Positions 9,901 to 17,817 of a DNA stretch of 64,000 bases are shown here, piece by piece. The translations under genes were made by a program, and so were the position numbers. The stretch comes from Candidatus Poribacteria bacterium (lineage in GTDB: Bacteria > Poribacteria > WGA-4E > WGA-3G), in assembly GCA_022827185.1 (NCBI GenBank), contig JAJDTM010000010.1, positions 124,001-188,000 of the forward strand. The letters run 5' to 3'. The notes beneath the pieces were generated by a model. It was not told where the DNA came from. It did no database searches and worked only from the letters and a program-made list of their open reading frames with translations. Each line of letters begins with the position of its first letter. Within the stretch, counting starts at the first letter, position 1.

Positions 9901-12083
9901 GCGTGCCCCCACATCCTAAACCATTCCAGATTGACTAATTCTACAAGGATTGAGAGATCGGATACCGAAGTCCAATTAAACTCCAATGCGGTGAGATTTG
10001 TTAATCCCTTTATGGGTGAGAGATCAGAAACGCTGTTGCTGGAAAAATGCAACTTCTCGAGATTAATTAATCCTGTGAGTGGCGACAGGTCAGCGACTTG
10101 CCGAGTTCCTTCAAACCACAGGAAAGTGAGATTTGTTAATCCCGCTATCGGTGAGAGGTCAGAGACCGTATTGTTACTGAAAGCCAACCAACGTAGGTTA
10201 GTCGCAAATTCAAGTCCTGTCAAGTCACTGATGTCCATGTTATTAGCGTCAAGACGTTCTAATGTAGTCATGTCCGCCATTGTAATCGTGTCACCAGGGG
10301 CTTTACCGAGCGTCTCTGAGATTATTGCACGTAGGTTTGCATCGGGGATGTGAACAGATTCTCCAGGGATACGCTCTGGACGTTCCACAACCGGCGGAAG
10401 AATGCTATCAGGTGTATTCAGTGCTGAAATCACATCGTCAAAGTTAGATGTCCACGCATCCCGTTTCACCGTGCCGTTCACAATTGTGAGCGTTTGTAAT
10501 CCCAAGTTTTTTAGACGCTGTTTCTCACGTATCTGTGTGAGGAATTCGGCTGTTTCTAATCCCACAACGGCTGCAGCGTGTGATGCATCTAACGGTGCTT
10601 GAAACGCCTCATGAAACCGTTGAACCGGTTCATTTTCATGTCGCTTGAAGAATCGCTGTCTGGATGCGTCGTCTGTAAACGGACCCCCGATTTTTTCTAA
10701 CGCCTGCTGGAACCTTTGTGTGTCTTTTTGTAGGAGTTCATCGAGTACTGACTGTTCTGGATAGAGGCGTAATGCTTGCTCCTTGTTATACGGTGGGTTT
10801 TCATCCTGTTCAATCGCCGCGCGGACGCTGTCTTCAAACTTCTTCATGCCTTGGGTATGGCACCCGATACAGGAGAGACCGTTCCGTACCGTTGGATCGC
10901 TGGCGGCTGGGTTAGAAACGATGTCAATTGGCGCGTCGTCCAATCGGTTACCGTTGGCATCAACGAGAAAATACGCCTGTAACCCGTTGGGTAGATTGAA
11001 AATAATTTCGCCACCATCGTGTGTAAAATCGAGTGGGTGTGTAAAGATATTCTGCGAACCTACGCTGCCAGCGAAGTCGTAGCTCTTCCAATACGCACCG
11101 TAGCGAGACGTGTGGCGTTCGACGACGCGATTGTTTGTTGAGACACCCGAATCGTTGAAACCCGCACGCCAAACATTTATCCCTGGCGCGTTTCTGATAT
11201 TACTCGCGACATCTACCTCTAACTGTGTCTCTAACACACGGTCTGTTTGTGGCAATCCTAAAATGTCGTGGTAGAGTGGTGGCAACGAAGCGGTTGCGAG
11301 AAACCAATCGGCATGGACAAACGGCACTACACTGTCCGTGTCCGTCTGTAGTTGTGTCAGTTTTTCAAGGAGACCGACTTGTGTTTCTGGGTCAAACGCA
11401 ATGTTGTAAGGATATACTTGCTCAATGTGTGTCCAGGCATCGGTTGTCGTATTCCATTCGTAACGCCGCAAGTCAATATAGAAGATTGTTTGTGCAGTAT
11501 CAATAGGTGTTGGGTTTGTGATCTCGAATCTCCACGAGAGACTATTTACGAGTTTAGAGAGCGCTATCCGATAGTCGCTGAGTGTTTCAGGACTTTCACC
11601 CGCATTATGGAGATGCGTCATTGTAAAATAGCGTGCAGAGGGACGGTCAAACGGATCAAGTGAATTTAGATGCGTTCGCATGGTATCAAGCATCGCAGCT
11701 GTCGTAATGAAATTGATGTCGTACTGGACATCCCAATCTGGCGCGCCTGCGGCAATCCAATGGGCAATCGTTTCAACGGCTTCTTGTGAGAGTGGTGGTA
11801 GATTGAGTGGCATTTGTGCGCCGTTTTCAGTGGGGCCGAGGAGGCGTTTATAGAACTCTGAGTTTTCAGGGTCCCCTGGAATGACGACTTCGGTATCAAC
11901 AAGCGCGGTGCGTTCAATCAGGAGTTCATCTTTAAAGGCACCGGATTCTCCATGACAATTCAAACAGTTTTGTTGAAAAATAGCGGACGCTTCCTGTGCA
12001 AGGTCTTCTTGCGCATCTGCTGTTGCAAATGCTAATCCGACACATATTAGGAGCATTAGAGCGGCGTATTTGCTGGTTTTCAC
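6924..12083 (-). CDS. Secreted haem-motif/LRR/cohesin/dockerin protein with C-terminal sorting domain, copy B
   Basis: A 1,719-residue paralogue of copy A with the same plan and more LRRs. Start: GTG at 12083 with AAGGAG 7 bases upstream (a TTG two codons earlier is too close to the Shine-Dalgarno). Parts: signal peptide ending ATADA-Q; CLNCH haem motif at 40-44; the shared unnamed domain; CIGCH near residue 407; a first LRR block (about 580-900) with a DANLRAIISETLG cap; a second cap and LRR block (about 908-1165); a domain resembling the same region of copy A; cohesin-like (about 1370-1500); dockerin (about 1510-1563); and an NYPNPFNPE sorting domain (about 1625-1719). The C-terminal region shares long identical DNA tracts with copy A. 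Surface display and partner binding are inferred. Haem attachment would need a periplasmic cytochrome c maturation system, not present in this window. Confidence 0.88.
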   Translation of the reverse strand: MKTSKYAALMLLICVGLAFATADAQEDLAQEASAIFQQNCLNCHGESGAFKDELLIERTALVDTEVVIPGDPENSEFYKRLLGPTENGAQMPLNLPPLSQEAVETIAHWIAAGAPDWDVQYDINFITTAAMLDTMRTHLNSLDPFDRPSARYFTMTHLHNAGESPETLSDYRIALSKLVNSLSWRFEITNPTPIDTAQTIFYIDLRRYEWNTTTDAWTHIEQVYPYNIAFDPETQVGLLEKLTQLQTDTDSVVPFVHADWFLATASLPPLYHDILGLPQTDRVLETQLEVDVASNIRNAPGINVWRAGFNDSGVSTNNRVVERHTSRYGAYWKSYDFAGSVGSQNIFTHPLDFTHDGGEIIFNLPNGLQAYFLVDANGNRLDDAPIDIVSNPAASDPTVRNGLSCIGCHTQGMKKFEDSVRAAIEQDENPPYNKEQALRLYPEQSVLDELLQKDTQRFQQALEKIGGPFTDDASRQRFFKRHENEPVQRFHEAFQAPLDASHAAAVVGLETAEFLTQIREKQRLKNLGLQTLTIVNGTVKRDAWTSNFDDVISALNTPDSILPPVVERPERIPGESVHIPDANLRAIISETLGKAPGDTITMADMTTLERLDANNMDISDLTGLEFATNLRWLAFSNNTVSDLSPIAGLTNLTFLWFEGTRQVADLSPLTGLINLEKLHFSSNSVSDLSPIKGLTNLTALEFNWTSVSDLSILVELVNLEWFRMWGHAVSDLSPLAGLTKLEWIGICGGQVSDLTPLAGLTNLKTLRIANEQLLSDISPLADLTGLEHLHLRQNNISDLAPLTGLSNLEQMELDENNISDLTPLAGLTHLRRLHLQKNEIFDLSPLAGLTNLEELNLQDNLISDISPLVELINLRELDLSDNPISDFSSLEALSENTNILTGGLTGGVAIPDPNLRAAIAEALGKAPDAVITMADMATLTHLDVEGMDIQDLEGLQFASNLLRLNLRGNPLSDLSPVEGLTKLQEIEFQDTQVADLSPLSGLRDLEIINASQTRIFSLAPLAGLTKLRKLDTVHSDITDLSPLAGLTNLTRLLLYDCKATDLSPLKGLTKLRWFGLTHTDNISDFSPLAGLINLKHLDLHGTGIADISFLAGLTNLETLILASNEVVDVSPLTSLRNLKKLTLHANNISDFSPLDLEDLRKSLVEFSWHQNPGFPQGGPKIQGPWQWLMLPVQAEGWGGIGLLTDYLAAASGGEVKEQQIATLGASDGNVVGNSVWSVGTLEPYNLRDLERNANNVRRLLDPQGAIEDPLDFHYPKQDLELIVYGSITLYAPRTQQTRIFVGASLGRKVWLNGQLVHQGYIIDRGNFDYQEFFPVTLKKGKNVVLVAGEYWYSRWSLFFGFEPGTEYTISNPRINYTFSEDTIHAGDTFTLDINAEDIHDLAGWQFDVSFDPAALEAVEVNEGDFLKSEGGATFFQEGTIDNTTGKITGLNATRFNEDGATGTGTLLSVTFLAKAEGETQLTLNNFQLGSTAGEPIAAAPPEVIITIEGQLVTGDVNRDGQVNVLDMIRVSRHFGEDASANPQADVNQDGIINIQDLIVVAQHLGESTDAAAPSVIAAINNGELTPAMVQAWIKQAQIEDDGSIAFRQGIATLERLLTLFIPDETALLHNYPNPFNPETWIPYQLAEPASVTLRIYTVNGELVRTLALGQTPAGIYQTRTRAAYWDGKNEVGESVASGVYFYTLTAGDFNATRKMLIRK

Positions 12084-12109
12084 GATCAATCTCCTTAATG
12101 GACGAACAT

Positions 12110-12173
12110 ATCGAACCAGTATGTCCTGAGAATAGTTGGAAGTCCGGCGAAAGTTAATTATCGAACCAGTATG
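12110..12173. repeat. 14-bp direct repeat (ATCGAACCAGTATG), 50 bp apart
   Basis: ATCGAACCAGTATG occurs at 12110-12123 and 12160-12173, upstream of the leftward LRR gene copy B. The spacing is close to five helical turns, compatible with paired protein binding sites in its promoter region or with a short duplication scar. Confidence 0.6.
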
Positions 12174-12213
12174 CTAAGCACTAACGCAAGTTACCACGTT
12201 AACAGTCTTTATA

Positions 12214-12283
12214 GTTACCAGTTACCAGTCAGAGAAGAATCTTCCTCTCTTTAACTGGCTACTGGTAACTGGCTACTGGTAAC
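12214..12283. repeat. Inverted GTTACCAG/CTGGTAAC hairpin
   Basis: GTTACCAGTTACCAG is followed by an inner GAAGA/TCTTC pairing and then inverted ACTGG units ending CTACTGGTAAC, giving a long stem. It lies in the 261 bp spacer between the LRR copy B start and the dehydrogenase-like gene. Same family as 970-1045. Confidence 0.75.
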
Positions 12284-12344
12284 TTCAGAATGGCACAACC
12301 TAACAGGTTATGCTACAAATATGTCTATCTGTCGTATGAGAACG

Positions 12345-13262
12345 CTATAGCGTTTGGTCTTCCGCGCTCTGAATGACTAACTTTCTGAATCGCTCGCGTT
12401 GTTGTTGATCCAACTCCAGTGGGACAATTGACGTTATGCCGTTGCTTCCGATCTGTGCAGGAACATTCAGGTAAACCGATGTTTCACCGGCTGATATATG
12501 CGTGCCGACACTCATCACCCGATTTTTATCAAGAGCAATGGCGGAAACCACTTGCAAGATATGACTGATCAAAGTCCATTCGGATTGCGTCGTATAAGGG
12601 CAACGTTTCGAGACCGCTTCACAAAGGCCATCAACTTCAGTGTTAGGCATCAGTTGTGCTAACGGAATCCCGTTGACTCGGCAGTATTGTGGAAGCGGAT
12701 ACGTCTCCCAATCACTCCCGATAGCCAAAGCCGTTACATCTTTTACTGAGACCTCAACACGTTTTGCAATTTCAGCGGTTAAGTGTGCTGTAGCCGCTCC
12801 ATTTCCGAGACCGATAATTTTCCCGCCGTCAAGAGCTTGATGCATCCATGCAGCGATGTAATTTGCGGGTGATACTGCCACCAAAATATTCGCGTCCGAT
12901 GCGTTCTGTTGGATTTCTGGAACAAAACGCCTTGCAAGGGCAATGCCTGTTGTTTTTGACGCTTGGGCGGATCGGAAACCGGATTGCCCCATCGGTGGTA
13001 ACAGAATAATCACGTCCGCGCCAGACAAACCTTCCGGTGAATTGGAGAAAGAGATTTCGGTATCACTCGCACTTAACGCATTTGATTCCACGAGGTCTCG
13101 GAGTCTTCCTGAGGCATCTCCTTTCGACGGAACAAACCTATTTTTGTTTTTGCTTGATGTCGCATCCGACACAAAGACAATTTCACGTGCCGTCTCCGAT
13201 TGACATAAACCCCAAGCGGTTGAAATGGCAAGTTGACTGTTGCCCAATAAAATTATTTTCAT
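12345..13262 (-). CDS. Lactate/malate dehydrogenase superfamily protein lacking key catalytic residues
   Basis: 305 residues with an N-terminal Rossmann beta-alpha unit (MKIILLGNSQLAIS), an ADVIILLPPMG segment at the position of the usual substrate loop, and VAVSPANY where LDH/MDH has VxNPVD. The helix that normally carries the substrate-binding Arg (LDTxRxR) reads GAATAHL. The catalytic His loop (GEHGxS) appears as IGSDWETYPL, with no His. Length and overall pattern fit the family, so this is probably a divergent member with another substrate or no dehydrogenase activity. It stands alone: a MITE-like element separates it from the upstream large gene and a repeat hairpin lies downstream. Confidence 0.65.
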   Translation of the reverse strand: MKIILLGNSQLAISTAWGLCQSETAREIVFVSDATSSKNKNRFVPSKGDASGRLRDLVESNALSASDTEISFSNSPEGLSGADVIILLPPMGQSGFRSAQASKTTGIALARRFVPEIQQNASDANILVAVSPANYIAAWMHQALDGGKIIGLGNGAATAHLTAEIAKRVEVSVKDVTALAIGSDWETYPLPQYCRVNGIPLAQLMPNTEVDGLCEAVSKRCPYTTQSEWTLISHILQVVSAIALDKNRVMSVGTHISAGETSVYLNVPAQIGSNGITSIVPLELDQQQRERFRKLVIQSAEDQTL

Positions 13263-13277
13263 CTATTACCCTGTAGC

Positions 13278-13327
13278 GGACTTGCGGGAAGTCCATTCAT
13301 AATTCGGGGTTAGAAACCCCTCCTACA
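13278..13327. repeat. Small GC-rich hairpins (GGACTT...AAGTCC and GGGGTTAGAAACCCC)
   Basis: Two short palindromes: GGACTTGCGGGAAGTCC at 13278-13294 and a GGGGTT/AACCCC hairpin around 13307-13320, followed by TCCTACAAGC. The pattern resembles the cores of the MITE-like elements elsewhere in the window, so this is probably a decayed or variant copy. Confidence 0.5.
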
Positions 13328-13351
13328 AGCAGAATATATTCTTTAAAACCG

Positions 13352-13470
13352 GGACTTACGCAAACTGAGCAAATATTGGACATTTGGACGCAAGAAAGCG
13401 ACATTCTCCATATTTTTAACCCCCTAAATCCCCCTTATCAGGGGGACTTTAAGAAGTAGTGCGTAAGTCC
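13352..13470. mobile_element. MITE-like element, 119 bp, GGACTTACGCA terminal inverted repeats
   Basis: GGACTTACGCA at 13352-13362 is matched by TGCGTAAGTCC at 13460-13470. The interior holds a C-rich/G-rich hairpin (CCCCCTAAATCCCCC... GGGGGACTTT) nearly identical to that of the copy at 40075-40174. There is no coding sequence, so it would need a transposase supplied from elsewhere. Confidence 0.7.
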
Positions 13471-13483
13471 TAAAAACCTGAAA

Positions 13484-16312
13484 CTATACTAAAAGCGTCT
13501 CAACGATTGCTTGAAATTGTTCCTCAATATATTGACGATGGTTGTCCATTTCGGAGTCTACTGACAGTTTTGTTGATACCAGTTCATCGTAACGTTCAAC
13601 ATATTCCAGCAAAGTATCAACCTCTTTTTCATAACAGACCGCTGATGCGAGTACCTTCTCCTTCAACAAGAGCGGGAGTTCGGCTTCTGTAATCTGGGTT
13701 AATTCCCATCGCCATACCTTTTCAGAGATATAAGTGACAAACTGATTAAGCAGATCGCCTTTGTAATCGGTGCTTTGAAGTGCTTTGACCTCTTGAATGA
13801 GCCCTAAGACGTGGTTGAAGAGTTCATCCGAGAAATGTTGTCTCAACTCCATTAGCAATCTGCCGGTTGTTGATATCGGCAGTTGATTTTGTAGGAGGAA
13901 CACCCGCAGATTCGGATAATCTTCAACGCTCTTGCTCGCATCAAGCCATGTTTCACCTATTGCGGGCAAATCGCTGACATCGAAACTAAGGACCTGCTGT
14001 CTCCGAATTTCTTCAAGATTAGAAGCGCGCGGATCAAGCCCAGCAGTTGCTAAAGTGCTGATGACCTCTTCTTGGCGGTAAGGTTTCAGGAAAGTCATAA
14101 GTGCTTCGACTTTCTGCTGTTCCGCTGTAACTTCCTCAACGTTTGCTGTACTGCCATTTTGTGACCGCCCACGTTTTCGCTGTTTCCCTTTCGGAGGTGC
14201 GTTTGTGAGTCTGTTTGCACGCTTGGCTAAAGTCCCGTGATAGTCGAGCAGTTCCTCGTAGAGTATTGCAAGTAGGGTATCACCGTGGATAGCGAGCAAC
14301 GCTTCCGTAGTGATATTTGCCAATTCGTGCCCGGTTTTTGAGAGGATTGCCCGATTTAGATTGCGTTCTATCAACTTCCGGTCCTTTTCGGCTTGAATAA
14401 TGAGCGTACTGCCCAACATGAGGTTAATCAACCTTTTGGTCTGGTCTGGCACGCTGAGATTAATGTCACATGTGGGTTGGACATCAGCGAGGAGTTGCTC
14501 ACGCAGTTTACCATCAAGCACTAACGTCCATAAGGTTGCGTAATGCTGTTGTGCGTCCGCCTTCGGTGGAAGGTTCGCTAACCAGTGCTCTACGGTCGGC
14601 AAGTGCAACTTCACATGGTCAAGCAGTTGTTTGAAAGTAGCATCAGGGATTTCAAACCCTGGAAAATTGGTAGCATTGCCGCGCTGCTGTGTCTGTTGTG
14701 CTCGGCGCTGCGTTTGTCCAGTTTTCGCTTTTAATAGGAGATCTGCTAAGGGTTGAACAACGGTTTCAAAGTCCTGCTTGTATTGACTTGCGAAGTTCGC
14801 GAGTTCCAGCAATTCCAGCCAGATCGTTGTCAAACGCTCGATTTGTGCAGCATGCAAAGTCGATCGGAGACTGATGCTTGCTATTTTTTCTCGGACTGTG
14901 CCACGCGTCCATTTCGGCAAGTAAATCTCATCCAAGAGTTCGTTATCTTCAAACGTTAGGAGTTCAACCTGTTTGACGAGACCTGTTTCGATGAAGTCTT
15001 GCTCAAAGACTAAATCGTGAAATAATCCGGCAGCTCGGTCCAGCACCTGATTCGCCAATCTGTAAGAGGATTGAATGAGGTGATTCAGGGTTAATTGTTG
15101 GTTATCTTGTAGCTGCCAAAATTCTATCATCGGGTCAATGCTTTCAGCGAGTGCTTCCGCTTTCGCTGCCGTAACTGCCTCCTCAAAATGTTCGGTAAGA
15201 TGTTCCGCATAAAACTCGACGAAAGCGAGCATTGTACTCTGCAGTTCTCGAATCACCAGATCATCCCAGACCTTATTATGAACGCGTTGTCCGGGTCCAA
15301 GCACAAGAGCTCTCAAACGGGTCTCTACGCCTTGTTGGAATTGCGTCATGAGTTGGTGGGCGTGCTGGTTGGCTTTCACCGTATACGTTTCAATTTTCTT
15401 TGAGCTTTCACCAATCGCGGTTTCAATTTCTTCGGCAGGTGCGTTGAATGCGATAGGTACGAACTTGAGCGTTTCCGGTTCAAGCGGATTGTAAACTGCT
15501 GCTGTGGCGAGGACTTGAATAGGGTCACGCGCTTCGGTCGCGTCTGGTATCTCCGCGTCCTCATCAGTAGAGATACTGGACAACCGAGTATGAAGTGTTA
15601 GACTATACCCTAAATCAGCGAGGTCCGGGTACTGCTTTATATGCGTTCGAAGCACGACGAGGAGTACATTGTAGTCCTCTACGAGTATTCGGTCAAAAAG
15701 TGCGTCCTCATTGAGATGGACGCGATGGATGTGGGTTTGTTCTGGAATGACAACAGTCGCCGCGTGCATATTTTCAGCACGCGCCTCATCAATTTGCGCG
15801 AGAACGTACCCGCCGGTTTTGATGGTGGTCGGTATTGCCAAGCGTGCTTTCAAGACGTCCTGTGTGAGTTCGGAAAGCGTCAGGGATTTTCCCAAATTTT
15901 GGATAGTTATGTTCGAGACGATGCCATCGGCGAAGTCTGTAATTTGGCGTGCATTCCGTTCCAATTCCTGAATGCTTCTGTGGACCCGGTCATAATCGTC
16001 GTGTGTCTCAGCAGCAACTTTCGCTTCGTCAATCCAAGAGACCCACGCCCCTGGACGCGGTCGCATCTTCAGCGTAAGTTTGCCATCTTCTGAGTCAAAA
16101 CCGGGTAGAATGTCGCCTTCTGTCGTTTCCTTCGGCGTCCAAACAATTAGATGTTTATCCGATTTGACACCGAGCCCCAAGCCAAAGGTGTCACCCCAAC
16201 TCATCCGTCCCTCAATACTGGATTTAATTTTATCAGTTAACGCGAGAAGTGTTTCTGAACAAAAATTAAGCGATAATCCTTGCATTGGGTCGATTCGATA
16301 TGTGCCTTTCAA
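13484..16312 (-). CDS. Large cytoplasmic protein of unknown function (933-942 aa)
   Basis: I do not recognise this protein. It has no signal peptide or membrane segment and is largely helical, rich in L, E, Q and A. Around residues 690-730 there is a low-complexity basic linker (PPKGKQRKRGRSQNG) followed by an acidic/Q stretch. Two starts are possible: TTG at 16312, or ATG at 16285 (residue 10); neither has a convincing Shine-Dalgarno. It is preceded by an AT-rich 300 bp spacer and followed by a MITE-like element, so it seems monocistronic. The uninterrupted length makes it a real gene; the function is open. Confidence 0.8.
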   Translation of the reverse strand: MKGTYRIDPMQGLSLNFCSETLLALTDKIKSSIEGRMSWGDTFGLGLGVKSDKHLIVWTPKETTEGDILPGFDSEDGKLTLKMRPRPGAWVSWIDEAKVAAETHDDYDRVHRSIQELERNARQITDFADGIVSNITIQNLGKSLTLSELTQDVLKARLAIPTTIKTGGYVLAQIDEARAENMHAATVVIPEQTHIHRVHLNEDALFDRILVEDYNVLLVVLRTHIKQYPDLADLGYSLTLHTRLSSISTDEDAEIPDATEARDPIQVLATAAVYNPLEPETLKFVPIAFNAPAEEIETAIGESSKKIETYTVKANQHAHQLMTQFQQGVETRLRALVLGPGQRVHNKVWDDLVIRELQSTMLAFVEFYAEHLTEHFEEAVTAAKAEALAESIDPMIEFWQLQDNQQLTLNHLIQSSYRLANQVLDRAAGLFHDLVFEQDFIETGLVKQVELLTFEDNELLDEIYLPKWTRGTVREKIASISLRSTLHAAQIERLTTIWLELLELANFASQYKQDFETVVQPLADLLLKAKTGQTQRRAQQTQQRGNATNFPGFEIPDATFKQLLDHVKLHLPTVEHWLANLPPKADAQQHYATLWTLVLDGKLREQLLADVQPTCDINLSVPDQTKRLINLMLGSTLIIQAEKDRKLIERNLNRAILSKTGHELANITTEALLAIHGDTLLAILYEELLDYHGTLAKRANRLTNAPPKGKQRKRGRSQNGSTANVEEVTAEQQKVEALMTFLKPYRQEEVISTLATAGLDPRASNLEEIRRQQVLSFDVSDLPAIGETWLDASKSVEDYPNLRVFLLQNQLPISTTGRLLMELRQHFSDELFNHVLGLIQEVKALQSTDYKGDLLNQFVTYISEKVWRWELTQITEAELPLLLKEKVLASAVCYEKEVDTLLEYVERYDELVSTKLSVDSEMDNHRQYIEEQFQAIVETLLV

Positions 16313-16617
16313 ATAAAGTTAGGCAAATAAATTTGCAATGACTGGTGTATACACAACGCTCTCGTTTCACTGAAAAGCGTTACGTTCAGTCAGTTAAATG
16401 AATTTTAGGTTGCGTATAAACAGAACACGCAACAGATATTTTCTGTATGGGTGCTGTGCTGAAAATTCTGGTAGTTTTAAAAAAGCATTAATATCAATGT
16501 AGCTTTAGCCAGAATGCACATTTTGTGCTTATATCAACCGAAATGATAACGAAAAAAATAAATGTGTTGCTCCCGCCTTATCGGCTCATCTGAAGTTCCA
16601 GAACAACACAACAGACT
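16313..16617. other. AT-rich spacer with a 10-bp palindrome
   Basis: No gene is seen. GTGTATACAC at 16345-16354 is a perfect palindrome about 30 bp upstream of the 942 aa gene start, a possible operator. A GCAC-ATTTT-GTGC palindrome lies at 16515-16527, and a TATATCAACC motif near 16530 resembles the -35 region of the guaB and rpsF promoters but has no matching -10. Confidence 0.35.
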
Positions 16618-17178
16618 TCACGAAGGTACTTGGACCTCAAGTCCCCATGCGTCCCAACCTTGTGTCTGTTTGCGTGCGAACAATTCAATCTTACACTGGT
16701 GTGGAAACATTTCCTCGATCCGCTTGCGTACCGCATCCGGTTTTTCAGAGTGGCGTGTCCGTTTGATTTGAACAAGTTGCCGAATGTTCCGGGCACCTCG
16801 CGGTTGCGGAATTTTACCGCGTTTAAAAACGAGACACAATTCGCACTGGCTCATCGTATAGAACCCGGGGTTTACACGTTGCTTATCCCATACAAAGGCG
16901 ACTGTTGCCCATCGAAACCCCCAAGCTTTACCGAGTCGAATTGCCTGGTCCAGATGTGGAGATGAGCTCCACATAAAAAGTAGGCAATCCTCTTCACTGA
17001 TTGCGGCAATATCCCACGTCTCCATTTCTGAAACTGACACAGTCGGATAATGCCGAACTGCGCCGCCGCTATCTTTACCGCCAACACCTGTGTGTTGAAG
17101 TTGTCCCTTGTAATCCCACGGTGGGTCCGCATAGATGATACTGTACTTTTTGTTCGGGAAGGGAGCGTATGGTGCCAT
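16618..17178 (-). CDS. MT-A70 family adenine-N6 methyltransferase
   Basis: 186 residues with the family motif DPPW at positions 18-21 (YADPPWDYKG), preceded by a short N-terminus. Further family landmarks are SEMETWDI, a LFMWSSSPHLD strand-loop, and a C-terminal RHSEKP segment followed by RIEEMFP. MT-A70 enzymes transfer methyl from SAM to N6 of adenine in DNA or RNA. Many bacterial ones are phage- or plasmid-type orphan methylases. ATG at 17178 is preferred over the TTG one codon upstream because AGGA lies about 4 bases ahead. It begins 6 bases after the nuoI stop, which suggests translational coupling. No restriction partner is adjacent. Confidence 0.85.
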   Translation of the reverse strand: MAPYAPFPNKKYSIIYADPPWDYKGQLQHTGVGGKDSGGAVRHYPTVSVSEMETWDIAAISEEDCLLFMWSSSPHLDQAIRLGKAWGFRWATVAFVWDKQRVNPGFYTMSQCELCLVFKRGKIPQPRGARNIRQLVQIKRTRHSEKPDAVRKRIEEMFPHQCKIELFARKQTQGWDAWGLEVQVPS

Positions 17179-17184
17179 CAATTC

Positions 17185-17733
17185 CTACTTCGCTTCAACA
17201 CTGAGTCCCTCTTGAGGAATGTCATTGTTAGCGACGAGCATGTCCCGATCAAAAATGAAGTCACTACGCGAGCTTCCAAGACTTTCTCCCTCTTTCTGAT
17301 GCTCACGGAAGTATTGCGGAAGCGTTAAACCTGTCATCCGGATAGCGTCTTCGGGGCAAGCCTCAACACAATACCCGCAAAAGATACAACGGAGCATATT
17401 GATTTCAAAGACTTCGGGAAACTTTTCGCGCTGATAGCCTTCTTTAGTTGTCCAGCCTTCCGGTGCGGGTGCCGCCTGAATTGTGATACAGTCAGCGGGG
17501 CAGGCGGTAGCGCATAAGAAGCAGGCTACGCACTTGATCTCATCTTTCTCTGTTGTCGTGAGTTTGTGAATGCCGCGATACCGTTCGTTCCGCTCATCCA
17601 CACTCCTCGGATCTTCAGGGTACTGATATGTCAGTTTTTTCTTTGGAATATGCTTCAGCGTGGTAAACAGTCCCTTAATCAGCGCTGGAATATAGAGCCT
17701 ATCCCAAAACGACATCTCTTCGTTAACTTTCAT
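17185..17733 (-). CDS. nuoI: NADH-quinone oxidoreductase subunit I-like 2[4Fe-4S] ferredoxin protein
   Basis: 182 residues with two CxxCxxCxxxCP clusters: CVACFLCATACP in the first half and CIFCGYCVEACP about 40 residues later. The N-terminal FTTLKHIPKKKLTYQYP segment is characteristic of NuoI. In complex I, this subunit passes electrons through clusters N6a/N6b toward quinone. ATG at 17733 is chosen because GGA lies 8 bases ahead; the in-frame ATG at 17742 overlaps that site. It is isolated from other nuo genes and lies between guaB and an MT-A70 methylase, which is unusual. Either the nuo set is scattered in this genome or this copy serves another complex. Confidence 0.9.
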   Translation of the reverse strand: MKVNEEMSFWDRLYIPALIKGLFTTLKHIPKKKLTYQYPEDPRSVDERNERYRGIHKLTTTEKDEIKCVACFLCATACPADCITIQAAPAPEGWTTKEGYQREKFPEVFEINMLRCIFCGYCVEACPEDAIRMTGLTLPQYFREHQKEGESLGSSRSDFIFDRDMLVANNDIPQEGLSVEAK

Positions 17734-17817
17734 AGAACACATCCTTTCTGTGTTCGTGCAAACCGCTGGCTATCAAAAACGTGGCGAAATGCACGACGAG
17801 ATAATGTTGAATAATAC

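Noticed and set aside
15376..16093. Antisense frames within the 942 aa gene
   Set aside because: Shadow frames; they lack ribosome binding sites and the minus-strand gene is continuous through them.
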